Part shown: one piece after another, positions 1-7,077 of the stretch
Position numbering within the stretch: position 1 is the stretch's first letter
How the letters are laid out: each line of letters begins with the position of its first letter
NCBI GenBank assembly: GCA_029931885.1
Contig: JAOZRJ010000023.1
Location: 1-11,988, forward strand
DNA: 11,988 nt
Source of the DNA: Candidatus Omnitrophota bacterium
GTDB taxonomy: Bacteria > Omnitrophota > Koll11 > Zapsychrales > Aceulaceae
Direction: 5' to 3'
Notes under the pieces: model-generated
Database searches by the model: none
Told to the model about the DNA's origin: nothing
The model's input: only the letters and a program-made list of their open reading frames with translations
Translations under genes and position numbers: made by a program

Positions 1-31
1 CAATAAAATTCTTGATCTGTTCTTAACGAAA

Positions 32-928
32 CTAAAAGGAGTAAACTAAGGAAGATATAAGGCGTAAATCATTCTTTTTAGTGCCTGCGCTTGGCTTAGG
101 ATCAAAATCATCTATAAGGCGCACTTTCAAAGAAAAGTTCTCATCAATAGGGTTTGTAAAAATTGTTTCTAAGTGGACACGATACCCTCCTATATCACTA
201 AAAGGGGCATACATAAAAATATCTTGAGAGAATGTTAATTGACCAAATAATTTTTTTTCAAAAAATACCCGAGGAACCAAGATGGCATCATTTTTATCCT
301 TTTTATCGCTTCGAAAAATTGTATGCTCAAAACCAATACCAGCTTCTGCCATTAGCTTAAACTCTTCTTTATCAAAAAACCAATAACCAATACCGGTAAA
401 TGGTGTAAGCCGATAATCAATATCTGCAAACCTATCATGATCTGCTTCAAAGCGATAAAAGTTATACGCCTTTAGGCTCTCGCCAAAACTAAATGCATAT
501 CGCGTAAACGCGTTCCACCTTTGCGAATCCATTTTCTTATCCTTAGAAGAATAAAAGGATTCTCCCTTTAATGTTAATTCATTATACTTTGTTTTACGAT
601 TGGCGAAAAACATTACAGAAGATTGTGATTGCTCTGTATTGCCACGGGATAGATTATACCCGATAGAAAGTTCTTTTTTCCAAAGATTCTTCTTAGACTT
701 CTTAACATTAAGAGATTCTCCACCTTTTTCGGTAACAATTTCCCGGATTTTTTCTCTTTTAATAAGAACATCGCCTAAAATTGGAGAAAAAAGAATAACT
801 TCTTTATCTGTTTCTTTAACAATTTCTCCGCTTAACTTATCATTATTTATTAAATAGATCTCGTCGGCAAAACTAAGGGAAGGAGTAATAAGATAAAAAA
901 ATAAAATAATAAAAAAATATTTCTTCAC
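32..928 (-). CDS. DUF481 (YdiY-like) outer-membrane beta-barrel protein
   Basis: The 298-residue product has an N-terminal signal peptide (MKK, then a hydrophobic run, ending near SLSFA-DE at residues 21-22). A short all-beta segment at about 22-65 (DEIYLINNDKLSGEIV...) resembles the small SH3/LSm-like domain that often precedes DUF481. Residues 80-298 show alternating polar and aromatic beta-strands and end in the aromatic terminus LVYSF, typical of proteins folded into the outer membrane. DUF481 proteins are predicted outer-membrane barrels of unknown function. The start is GTG, two bases after the stop of the upstream reductase gene, which suggests translational coupling. No strong Shine-Dalgarno sequence is visible; GAAGAAA is the best candidate. 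The family call is good; no substrate can be named. The 31 bases beyond its stop hold nothing recognisable. Confidence 0.85.
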   Translation of the reverse strand: MKKYFFIILFFYLITPSLSFADEIYLINNDKLSGEIVKETDKEVILFSPILGDVLIKREKIREIVTEKGGESLNVKKSKKNLWKKELSIGYNLSRGNTEQSQSSVMFFANRKTKYNELTLKGESFYSSKDKKMDSQRWNAFTRYAFSFGESLKAYNFYRFEADHDRFADIDYRLTPFTGIGYWFFDKEEFKLMAEAGIGFEHTIFRSDKKDKNDAILVPRVFFEKKLFGQLTFSQDIFMYAPFSDIGGYRVHLETIFTNPIDENFSLKVRLIDDFDPKPSAGTKKNDLRLISSLVYSF

Positions 929-930
929 TA

Positions 931-1503
931 TTATTCTATTTCTTCTGCAATTATTTTAACTTTTTCCAGCATTTGCTTACGGTCTTCTTGAGAAACAGAA
1001 GCCACAGAGCTAAAATATTGTTGCTTGATTAATGTCATGCCGCAAAAACTTGCAAGGCTTTCTCCTATGACAAAAGTCATAGCCTTGAATGCTCCTGTTT
1101 TTTCACTCACCTCTTTAGGGGCATTCAACGTGCAAAGAACAAGAATCTTCTTGTCCGGCAACAATCCCTTCATATCTTGGGTATACGCAAAGCCTACGCT
1201 TAAAACTCTATCAATGTATCCTCGGGCAATCGCAGGAAGGCTATTCCACCAAATAGGAAAAATAAACGTAATCACATCTGCCCAAAGGACAAAATCTTGC
1301 TCTTTTTTCACGTCGTCAGAAACAAGACCTTTTTCCATGAGTTCAAAGTCTTGAGGTTTCAAAACCGGATCAAAATTCATTGCATAAAGATCTCTGACTC
1401 TTGTCTTATGCCCTTGACTTTCAAGCGCATCTACAAATGTGTCTGCAATTGCTCGGTTAAAACTTTTTGGGTTTGGATGACTATAAATAATTAAATGATT
1501 CAT
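931..1503 (-). CDS. NAD(P)H:quinone oxidoreductase, flavodoxin-fold (MdaB/KefF-like)
   Basis: This is a cytosolic flavoprotein of the Flavodoxin_2 family (MdaB, KefF and NQO1 relatives), about 190 residues, the normal length. Members transfer two electrons from NAD(P)H to quinones or other acceptors. The N-terminus NHLIIYSHPNPKSFN (residues 2-16) is the first beta-strand and flavin-phosphate loop. FPIWWNSLPAIARGYIDRV (82-100) followed by GFAY is the characteristic family signature. The reading frame stays open upstream to 1581, but that extension runs into tRNA-Gln. The ATG at 1503 has AAAGGA about six bases upstream and begins exactly at the conserved first strand, so I use it. The gene follows the tRNA by 46 bases and nearly abuts the DUF481 gene. 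KefF-type members activate potassium efflux systems, but no kefC is visible here, so a general quinone reductase is the safer call. Confidence 0.88.
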   Translation of the reverse strand: MNHLIIYSHPNPKSFNRAIADTFVDALESQGHKTRVRDLYAMNFDPVLKPQDFELMEKGLVSDDVKKEQDFVLWADVITFIFPIWWNSLPAIARGYIDRVLSVGFAYTQDMKGLLPDKKILVLCTLNAPKEVSEKTGAFKAMTFVIGESLASFCGMTLIKQQYFSSVASVSQEDRKQMLEKVKIIAEEIE

Positions 1504-1549
1504 ATTCTTTCCTTTACAATGAAGTTTTCTTTCATGTTTTTCAATTAAG

Positions 1550-1621
1550 CTGCCCCGCCTGGACTCGAACCAGAACTGCAAGAACCAGAATCTTGTGTCC
1601 TACCAATTAGACGACAGGGCA
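1550..1621 (-). tRNA. tRNA-Gln (anticodon CUG)
   Basis: A complete 72-base cloverleaf reads on the minus strand. The acceptor arms TGCCCTG and CGGGGCA pair over seven positions with one G-U. The D-stem is GTC/GAC around TAATTGGTAG. The anticodon stem CAAGA/TCTTG encloses loop TTCTGGT with CTG at positions 34-36, which decodes CAG (Gln). The T-arm is TCTGG-TTCGAGT-CCAGG and the discriminator base is G. CCA is not encoded. Upstream there is a TATAAA at 1633-1638, with TTGAAG 20 bases further up, a spacing too long for a convincing promoter. The tRNA lies downstream of gltX and the small lipoprotein and upstream of the quinone reductase gene. Confidence 0.97.
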
Positions 1622-1740
1622 ATTTTTCCGACTTTATAAAAGAGAAATTGCCACATCCCTTCAACTTTTTTCTTAAGAGGTATGGCAATAAACTATTATT
1701 CTTTAATATAAGATGATAAACGAAAACAATCTTTTTACTA

Positions 1741-1863
1741 TTACCATAAATTTTCCTTAACCCAGTTATCAGCCTTCTCAACTGGCGCAGGAGTTCGACA
1801 TCCATAAAACACAACAAGAGCAAAAAGACATAAACATATTAAAGATATTTTTTTTATAGGCAT
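1741..1863 (-). CDS. small predicted lipoprotein, 40 aa
   Basis: This short frame encodes MPIKKISLICLCLFALVVFYGC, then a short tail of 18 residues that ends KADNWVKENLW. It has a lysine-bearing start, a hydrophobic core and a cysteine at residue 22 preceded by FYG. That is a passable signal-peptidase II lipobox (F at -3 is less usual than L). The expected mature product is a lipid-anchored peptide of only 19 residues containing two tryptophans. A purine-rich AAAGGG lies about nine bases before the ATG. The gene starts 27 bases after gltX and ends 119 bases before tRNA-Gln. I do not recognise a named family. The alternative is a chance frame, but the ordered signal-peptide pattern and the position argue for a real gene. 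Confidence 0.6.
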   Translation of the reverse strand: MPIKKISLICLCLFALVVFYGCRTPAPVEKADNWVKENLW

Positions 1864-1890
1864 ATTAAAACACCCTTTCTTAAAAATGAA

Positions 1891-3168
1891 TCATTTGACA
1901 ACAAAGACATCTTGAAGGCGCCGCACCGTTCTTTCTTGTCCTATAATTACCATTGTTTCAAAAAGACCTGGTCCAATAGTTTTTCCTGTTAATGCAACTC
2001 TCACAGGATGGACAAGATCAGCCGCCTTTATTTCTAGTTCTTCAACAACGGCCCTAAAAGCTTTTTCGGATGACTCGACGTTAAAATCTGACAAAGACGA
2101 AAGTCTTTCAGCTAACAAATCAAACTGATCTTTTTTCTCGGGCGAAAGAAATTTCTCTTTATCTTCATCCGTAATATTAATATTGTCAAGAAAAGCAAAA
2201 TCAGCCCAATCCACAAAATCTTCTAACGTTGATATGCGTCCTTTAAATAAGTTTACAATACTTTCTATTTTTTTTCTATCAAATTCCTCTTTTATATAAG
2301 ACTTTTCTTCCAAAAGAGGGATAACCATCTCCGTTAACTTTGAAGTGTCCATTTTCTTGAGATGTTGTGCATTAACCCACTTTAATTTCTCAATAGAAAA
2401 GATGGCAGCTGTCTTGTTAACCTTTTTAATAGAAAAATTCTGAATCGCTTTTTCTAAACTTATAATTTCTTGATTAGATCCAGGGGACCAACCTAAAAGC
2501 ATTAAATAATTAACAAGTCCTTCAGAAACAAATCCCATTTTCTTAAAATCACTTACGGCCACAGCCCCCGTTCTCTTAGAAAGACGCCCTCCATCATTTC
2601 CCATAATAAGAGGGAGATGTGCAAACTTTGGAACTTTAAAGCCCAAAGCTTCATAAATAATAATTTGTTTCGGAGTATTAGAAATATGATCTTCTCCTCT
2701 GATTACATGTGTAATTTCCATTAATGCGTCGTCAACAACACACGCAAAACTATAAGTCGGCGATCTATCAGACTTGATTAATACTTGATCCTTAAGGGTA
2801 TCAGTATCAAATGTGATTTGATCGCGAATCAAATCAAACATCTTTACTTGCTTTTGAGGCATTTTTAAAATAACTGCTTCCCCTTCTTTATATGCTTTTT
2901 CTTCTGCTACTAATTGTTCTGCGTATTTTTGATAGATATCAAATCTATCTTTCTGACGATAAAGCTCATCCCAAGAAAGACCAAGCCATTCCATGCTCGT
3001 TAAAATTTCGTCTAAAAATTCTTGCTTAGATCGTTCTAAGTCGGTATCTTCTATGCGTAAAACAAAGCTTCCTTTTTGAGATTTTGCATACATCCAATTA
3101 AACAAAGCTGTACGCGCTCCGCCAATATGAAGATATCCTGTTGGGCTAGGTGCGAATCTGACTTTCAT
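1891..3168 (-). CDS. gltX: glutamyl-tRNA synthetase, short form
   Basis: A class I synthetase that charges tRNA-Glu with glutamate and, in bacteria lacking GlnRS, often also tRNA-Gln. The N-terminus VRFAPSPTGYLHIGGARTAL holds the HIGH-type motif (HIGG, residues 14-17). RIEDTDLERS (38-47), THVIRGEDHISNTPKQ (153-168) and LSKR (196-199, the KMSKS equivalent) complete the active site. The helical anticodon-binding region follows and ends in the usual VRRL near the C-terminus. The protein is 425 residues against about 465-490 normally. The missing part is internal: EEKAY (89-93) continues directly to EGEAVILKMP, so the roughly 40-residue CxC...CRH zinc-ribbon-like segment of the acceptor-binding insertion, present in the E. 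coli enzyme, is absent. The rest aligns without gaps, so this looks like a clean domain loss in a working gene. No clear Shine-Dalgarno precedes the ATG. Confidence 0.96.
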   Translation of the reverse strand: MKVRFAPSPTGYLHIGGARTALFNWMYAKSQKGSFVLRIEDTDLERSKQEFLDEILTSMEWLGLSWDELYRQKDRFDIYQKYAEQLVAEEKAYKEGEAVILKMPQKQVKMFDLIRDQITFDTDTLKDQVLIKSDRSPTYSFACVVDDALMEITHVIRGEDHISNTPKQIIIYEALGFKVPKFAHLPLIMGNDGGRLSKRTGAVAVSDFKKMGFVSEGLVNYLMLLGWSPGSNQEIISLEKAIQNFSIKKVNKTAAIFSIEKLKWVNAQHLKKMDTSKLTEMVIPLLEEKSYIKEEFDRKKIESIVNLFKGRISTLEDFVDWADFAFLDNINITDEDKEKFLSPEKKDQFDLLAERLSSLSDFNVESSEKAFRAVVEELEIKAADLVHPVRVALTGKTIGPGLFETMVIIGQERTVRRLQDVFVVK

Positions 3169-3256
3169 AAATTTTATTTTCTTGTTTTATCGATCTTTTC
3201 TTAAAAAATAAATAGCAGTAACTTCGAAGCATTATTCGTGAGATTTAAAATTTTGC

Positions 3257-3652
3257 CTAAGAAGAATAAGGTGTTTCTTCGTATCCTTCTTTAATTAGTT
3301 GCGTAACTACCTTTGTAATTCTTTCTTGATCTTTAGGGTCAAGATCCGAAAATTCAATACCAATATCATAAACAATCATTTTTGTAGGACTTTTTGTTTC
3401 TGTCTTAATAGACCAAACTATTCGCCCCTTACACCTTAAATTCTTTTCCATGTCCAAAAGATCAAGCTCGAGATCGACTTCTGAAAAAAGTTTTGCACCC
3501 TTTTTAAAAATGACGCACACACCGCCTGTTCCAAGATTTTCTGTGTGAGTCAAGAATGCATCTATTTCTTCACTTTCTTGACGAACCGTAACAAGACATG
3601 GATAATTAACTCGAGGAAATTGTCGCCTTTCTAAACCTTGCCAACCTGCCAT
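3257..3652 (-). CDS. PilZ domain protein, possible cyclic-di-GMP receptor
   Basis: A 131-residue single-domain cytosolic protein. ERRQFPRVNY (8-17) matches the RxxxR arm of the PilZ cyclic-di-GMP site. TENLGTGGV (37-45) matches the second motif (D/N)xSxxG, except that the central Ser is Gly (N39-L-G-T-G-G44). Beta-strands continue to VYDIGIEFSDLDPKDQERI (about 94-112), the usual end of the domain, followed by a short helix. PilZ proteins bind the dinucleotide and pass the signal to motility, matrix or transcription targets by contact. The start is set by a strong AAAGGAGG seven bases upstream, inside the end of the ymdB-like gene, whose stop lies one base away. The two are therefore co-translated. 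The target is unknown; ligand binding is likely but weakened by the Ser-to-Gly change. Confidence 0.88.
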   Translation of the reverse strand: MAGWQGLERRQFPRVNYPCLVTVRQESEEIDAFLTHTENLGTGGVCVIFKKGAKLFSEVDLELDLLDMEKNLRCKGRIVWSIKTETKSPTKMIVYDIGIEFSDLDPKDQERITKVVTQLIKEGYEETPYSS

Positions 3653-3653
3653 T

Positions 3654-4436
3654 TTATAGCCTCCTTTGAATTCTTAAAACCTTTGACGCAAGCCCTGTAT
3701 TTTCGTCAATTTCAAAAATAACACCACTAAGCCAAACGTCCTCAGTTGCCACCTCAAATTTTGATGGCATGCTTTTCAAAAACCGATTAATAATCTTTTC
3801 TTTATTTTGGCCAATAACAGAATCAAAAGGTCCAGTCATTCCGACATCTGTAATATACGCTGTTCCTTTTGAAAGAACTTTCTCATCTGATGTCTGAACA
3901 TGCGTATGAGTCCCGAATACTCCGGAAACTTTTCCGTCTACAAAATGGCCAAAAGCAATTTTTTCACTCGTTGCTTCTGCATGAAAATCAACAATAACAA
4001 TATTTGTCTCTTTTCGAGCATCCTCAATTAATCTTTCCAAAGCCCTAAACGGACAATCTACATTATAGCGCATAAAAACCCGCCCTAAAAGATTTATCAC
4101 GACAATTTTTGTTCCTTTTTTTGTCTTAGTTATACACATACCTTTTCCTGGTGTATCATTAGGAAAATTAGCAGGACGCAAAATATTATTTTCATCGTCA
4201 AAGAAATCAAAAACTTCCTTTTTATCCCAAGAATGGTCTCCCAGCGTTAAAACATCACATCCGAAAGAAAACAAATTCTCAGCAATACGAGAAATAATAC
4301 CTGATCCTGCAGCTGCGTTTTCTGCATTGGCAATAACAAAATCAATGCTCATCTCATCAACAATCTCGGGCAAGAGCTTTTCTATGGCTTCTCTCCCTGG
4401 CTTTCCGACAATATCCCCAATACAAAAAATATTCAT
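3654..4436 (-). CDS. ymdB: YmdB-family metallophosphoesterase
   Basis: A 260-residue calcineurin-like phosphoesterase of the YmdB/TIGR00282 family. B. subtilis YmdB hydrolyses cyclic nucleotides and influences biofilm and motility decisions. Length and motifs fit: GDIVGKPGR with D8, NAEN with E39 and N40, GDHSWDKK at 66-73, DFHAE with H152, and GTHTHVQT with H177 and H179, followed by ITDVGMTGP. These are the di-metal ligands. One differs: the usual asparagine of the GNHxWD motif is aspartate here (D67, codon GAC). The gene follows rny with a 61-base gap, an order known from Bacillus and many other bacteria, and is translationally linked to the PilZ gene. A GAGAGG lies about 12 bases before the ATG. 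The substrate in this organism is inferred from the family only. Confidence 0.93.
   Translation of the reverse strand: MNIFCIGDIVGKPGREAIEKLLPEIVDEMSIDFVIANAENAAAGSGIISRIAENLFSFGCDVLTLGDHSWDKKEVFDFFDDENNILRPANFPNDTPGKGMCITKTKKGTKIVVINLLGRVFMRYNVDCPFRALERLIEDARKETNIVIVDFHAEATSEKIAFGHFVDGKVSGVFGTHTHVQTSDEKVLSKGTAYITDVGMTGPFDSVIGQNKEKIINRFLKSMPSKFEVATEDVWLSGVIFEIDENTGLASKVLRIQRRL
3660..3667 (-). promoter_or_regulatory. strong Shine-Dalgarno for the PilZ gene
   Basis: AAAGGAGG on the minus strand lies within the last codons of the ymdB-like gene, seven bases before the PilZ ATG. It is the best ribosome binding site in the window and fixes the PilZ start. Confidence 0.75.
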
Positions 4437-4497
4437 TCTATTTTAATGCCTCTCTTCTATCTTTCTTATTTTCCATTTTACAAATAAACAATCTTTT

Positions 4498-6066
4498 TTA
4501 TTTTGCATATTCAAGAGCACGCGTTTCTCGAATAACAATTACCTTAATCTGTCCAGGATATTCCATTCCTTCTTCAATATTCTTTCGAATGTCTCGGGAC
4601 ATAATTACGGCTTCTTCATCTTTTATTTTATTTGGCTTAACAATAATACGGACTTCTCTTCCAGCTTGAAGAGCATAAGCTTTATCTACGCCTTTAAAAG
4701 ATGTCGCAATCTTTTCAAGCGATTCAATCCTTTTAACATAAGTCTCCATGGCTTCTGCACGAGCACCCGGACGTGCAGCACTCACGGCATCTGCAGCAGC
4801 TACCAAAACACCATAAATAGTCATTTCGGCTTCCTCATGATGACATTCAATAGCTTTAATGATCTCTGTCTGCTCTCCATATTTACGAGCGATTTCCGCT
4901 CCAATCAAGGCATGAGGGCCTTCAACTTCCTGACCAGCGACTTTTCCAATATCATGTAAAAGTCCCGCTCGCCTCGCAATCTTAAAATCTAAATTTAATT
5001 GCGAAGACATTATTCCCATTAAAGAAGCAACTTCCTTGGAATGGCGTAATGCATTTTGCCCAAAACTAGTTCTGTATTTTAATTTTCCTACGAATTTAGC
5101 AAGATCCGGATGCATCCCATGAATGCCTAAATCAAAAGTAGCCTGCTCGCCCTCTTCTTTAACTTTCGTATCAATTTCTTTTTTCACTTTTTCTACGACT
5201 TCCTCAATTCGCCCAGGATGAATACGTCCATCATGAATAAGTCTTTCCAAAGAAATTTTCGCAATTTCTCTTCGCATCATATCAAATCCTGAAATTGTAA
5301 CCGCCTCAGGAGTATCATCAATAATAATATCAACTCCTGTTGCAGCTTCAAAAGCTCGAATATTGCGTCCTTCACGTCCGATAATGCGTCCCTTCATTTC
5401 ATCAGACGGAAGATGAACAACACTAACAGTTGTATCTCCAGCATAATCACTCGCGCAACGATGAATCGCAGAAGAAAGAATTTCCTTAGCCTTTTTATCT
5501 GCATTTTCTTTTAACTCTTCCTCCATATTTCTTATACGTGTTGCCTTTTCTTCTATAAGCTCATCTTCAATTCTCGATAAAAGCAACGCCTTGGCTTCAT
5601 CTGACGTCATAGAAGAAAGTTTTTGTAACCTTTGCTTTTCTTCTTCTAAAAGCTGATTAAGCTTTTCTTTTCTTTCCTTAATATCCTCTTCCTCTTGATG
5701 AAGGTTAGAAACACGAAATTCGATATCTTTTTCTTTTTTCTCTACAAGATCAACTCTTTTCTCAATATTTTCTTCTTTTTGCAAAATACGTTTTTCAACT
5801 ATCGAAACCTCATCTCTGCGTTCTTTCGTTTCTTTTTCAAAATTTTCCCGAAGAGCAATAAGCATATCACGACTTTTAATTTCAGCCTCTTTAAGCTTAG
5901 CCTCAACGTTTCTCTGTGTCTTGTCCAAAAGTTCTTTCGAAAAACTTTTAGCTCGCTTAATGCGCTTATCACTGAAAAAACGACTTAAAAAATATCCTGC
6001 CAAAACAAACCCTATCGCCAAGACAGAATATCCAATATTATTCAAAAATACTTGATTTCCTTCCAT
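4498..6066 (-). CDS. rny: ribonuclease Y (membrane-anchored endoribonuclease)
   Basis: RNase Y starts bulk mRNA turnover by endonucleolytic cuts at the inner membrane. Numbered from the chosen ATG, the 522 residues show the full family order. There is one transmembrane helix (about 10-30). A long charged coiled coil follows (about 35-200, rich in E and K). The KH RNA-binding domain contains [16 protein letters not shown] (about 225-240). The HD hydrolase domain has its first His in LRHSKEV (342) and LLHDIGK with the His-Asp pair at 371-372. The C-terminal domain ends [16 protein letters not shown]. An in-frame GTG at 6075 would add three residues, but GGGGAG sits only a few bases from it and about ten from the ATG at 6066, so the ATG is preferred. 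Length is typical. Its neighbours are ygfA upstream and ymdB downstream. Confidence 0.97.
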   Translation of the reverse strand: MEGNQVFLNNIGYSVLAIGFVLAGYFLSRFFSDKRIKRAKSFSKELLDKTQRNVEAKLKEAEIKSRDMLIALRENFEKETKERRDEVSIVEKRILQKEENIEKRVDLVEKKEKDIEFRVSNLHQEEEDIKERKEKLNQLLEEEKQRLQKLSSMTSDEAKALLLSRIEDELIEEKATRIRNMEEELKENADKKAKEILSSAIHRCASDYAGDTTVSVVHLPSDEMKGRIIGREGRNIRAFEAATGVDIIIDDTPEAVTISGFDMMRREIAKISLERLIHDGRIHPGRIEEVVEKVKKEIDTKVKEEGEQATFDLGIHGMHPDLAKFVGKLKYRTSFGQNALRHSKEVASLMGIMSSQLNLDFKIARRAGLLHDIGKVAGQEVEGPHALIGAEIARKYGEQTEIIKAIECHHEEAEMTIYGVLVAAADAVSAARPGARAEAMETYVKRIESLEKIATSFKGVDKAYALQAGREVRIIVKPNKIKDEEAVIMSRDIRKNIEEGMEYPGQIKVIVIRETRALEYAK

Positions 6067-6128
6067 TTTAAGCACTCTCCCCTTCTATGATGAAAACACT
6101 CTTCAAAAAATAGAATGTTAACAAGAAA

Positions 6129-6689
6129 TTAATTTGTTAAAACGTGAGATACTGAAATATCGTGCTCTTCGACGAAAGGCAGGCAGCCAACTATTTGAAA
6201 ATCAAACGCCAATCCGAATGTAGGCGTTTCTTTAGGTAAGACTTTTAGGAAGCGATCGTAATATCCTTCTCCTCGACCAAGGCGATTATTTTGTTTATCA
6301 AAAGCAACCCCAGGAACAACAACCAGATCTAATTGATCGTTCCAAGATGAATCTGGGTCTTTCTTAGGTTGCGTAATGCCATAAGGTCCTCGTATTAAAT
6401 CTTCTTTAAAGCTGTCAATCGGTGAAGGAATAATCTTTTTTTCTTCCTTAATAATCATTGGTAATACAACTTGTTTCCCTAATTTTTGTGCCTGCTTCAT
6501 TATCGAAAGAGTTTCTACTTCTCCATTAAAAGAGCTATAGAACATAATAACTTTTGCTTGTCTAAACTCTTGTGCTTCAAGCAATTTATGTTCAATAATC
6601 TTGCTCTTTGTAAATCTAACTTCCTCCTTTTGATTTTTAAGCAACTCCAAAAGCCTTTGTCGAAAAGCTTTCTTAGAATTCTTTTCCAT
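6129..6689 (-). CDS. ygfA: 5-formyltetrahydrofolate cyclo-ligase (MTHFS)
   Basis: This enzyme converts 5-formyltetrahydrofolate to 5,10-methenyltetrahydrofolate at the cost of ATP, returning stored folate to one-carbon metabolism in the cytosol. The 186-residue length is normal. The signature is VVPGVAFDKQNNRLGRGEGYY followed by D (about 124-145), with the GRGxGYYD nucleotide/folate loop at 138-145. Residues 45-60 (AKVIMFYSSFNGEVET) match the conserved N-terminal part of the family. The start has AAAGGA five bases upstream. In many proteobacteria this gene lies directly downstream of 6S RNA, and it does so here. It is followed by rny after 62 bases and probably heads the rny-ymdB-PilZ-gltX transcript. 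Confidence 0.95.
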   Translation of the reverse strand: MEKNSKKAFRQRLLELLKNQKEEVRFTKSKIIEHKLLEAQEFRQAKVIMFYSSFNGEVETLSIMKQAQKLGKQVVLPMIIKEEKKIIPSPIDSFKEDLIRGPYGITQPKKDPDSSWNDQLDLVVVPGVAFDKQNNRLGRGEGYYDRFLKVLPKETPTFGLAFDFQIVGCLPFVEEHDISVSHVLTN

Positions 6690-6732
6690 TACAATCCTTT
6701 AATACAACTAATACAACTTATTTTGATTTGGC

Positions 6733-6761
6733 ATTTTACCATCTTTTCTCTGTCTAGACAA
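6733..6761 (-). promoter_or_regulatory. candidate promoter for the ygfA-rny-ymdB operon
   Basis: On the minus strand TTGTCT (6756-6761, 4 of 6 matches to -35) and TAAAAT (6733-6738, 5 of 6 matches to -10) are separated by 17 bases. It lies 43 bases before the ygfA ATG. A perfect 10-base palindrome, TGTCTAGACA (6751-6760), overlaps the -35 and could be an operator. Between promoter and gene is a tandem AATACAACT pair (plus strand, about 6700-6718). This is inferred from sequence alone. Confidence 0.45.
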
Positions 6762-6859
6762 CTATAAAATATGAGCTCCTCTTAAACACAAAAAGTAACA
6801 ACATCTTTCCTTTACAGTCTCTTTAGCGATAAAAAATCAGTTTTATAAAAATATATATA
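6762..6859. other. AT-rich spacer between 6S RNA terminator and ygfA promoter
   Basis: With its flanks this belongs to the only stretch over 300 bases without a protein gene (6690-7092). Apart from 6S RNA, its terminator and the ygfA promoter, I see only AT-rich sequence, including an alternating AT run near 6850-6860, and a 16-codon frame that I do not accept as a gene. The zapA gene often found beside 6S RNA in proteobacteria is absent. Confidence 0.5.
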
Positions 6860-6907
6860 TAAAAAAGAAGCGCAGCCTTGCGTCTAAAAACCACAAAACT
6901 ACGCCTT
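6860..6907 (-). terminator. intrinsic terminator-like hairpin after 6S RNA
   Basis: Reading the minus strand, AAGGCGTAG (6907-6899) can pair with CTGCGCTT (6875-6868) with one bulge and one G-U. Alternatively, a smaller CGCA-AGGC-TGCG hairpin (6882-6871) forms. Either is followed at once by CTTCTTTTTTA (6870-6860), a U-rich run. The hairpin sits just beyond the closing stem of the 6S RNA and would end its primary transcript at about 210 bases, before trimming. Confidence 0.55.
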
Positions 6908-6916
6908 AATAATACA

Positions 6917-7071
6917 AATCCCCGCTTATGCCGTTTAGGTTAGGGTAACATAAACCGATATTACCAAGTGGGTGCCTCTCTTGAGAGCCCTAGAGCTCCC
7001 ACAGAAGTTTAGCTCCCTTATATACTGTATTGGTTTAGTATATCTTGACCCAAACGCACACAGCAGGGATT
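6917..7071 (-). ncRNA. ssrS: 6S RNA (RNA polymerase regulator)
   Basis: 6S RNA mimics an open promoter and sequesters the housekeeping RNA polymerase holoenzyme when growth slows. The 155-base minus-strand segment folds as one long irregular hairpin. AATCCCTGC (7071-7063) pairs with GCGGGGATT (6925-6917) as the closing stem. CGTTT (7056-7052) pairs with AAACG (6936-6932), and GGGT with ACCC, extending it. A large weakly paired AU-rich centre (about 7047-7003 against 6967-6946) follows, then an apical hairpin closed by GTGGG (7002-6998) and CCCAC (6972-6968). That is the 6S architecture, slightly short against 180-200 bases before 3' trailer. Position next to ygfA is the classical 6S location. 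Primary sequence similarity was not tested, so the family call rests on fold, promoter and synteny. A different structured RNA remains possible. Confidence 0.78.
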
Positions 7072-7077
7072 ACATTA

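Noticed and set aside
600..857. Plus-strand frame of 85 codons, and the other plus-strand frames of 65-124 codons
   Set aside because: All lie opposite well-supported minus-strand genes and lack domains, ribosome sites or conserved motifs.
1504..1581. N-terminal extension of the quinone reductase up to 1581
   Set aside because: It would read through the 3' part of tRNA-Gln and adds sequence not seen in the family. The ATG at 1503 has a good ribosome site and starts at the conserved first strand.
1633..1664. Own promoter for tRNA-Gln (TTGAAG and TATAAA)
   Set aside because: The spacing is 20 bases, outside the usual 16-18, so it is not listed as a feature although a dedicated promoter is possible.
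1545..1823. 92-codon minus-strand frame
   Set aside because: It covers the tRNA-Gln and part of the small lipoprotein in another frame, with no protein-like pattern.
3169..3256. Terminator between the PilZ gene and gltX
   Set aside because: The gap holds only a short CTTCGAAG palindrome without loop and a loose T-rich run; no convincing hairpin, so read-through into gltX is assumed.
4438..4476. 12-codon frame (MENKKDRREALK) in the rny-ymdB gap
   Set aside because: Too short to support, with no clear ribosome site; a leader peptide cannot be shown.
6754..6804. 16-codon frame MLLLFVFKRSSYFIVV before ygfA, with AAAGGA upstream
   Set aside because: The ribosome site is too close (three bases), the frame overlaps the better promoter -35, and such a short frame is expected by chance.
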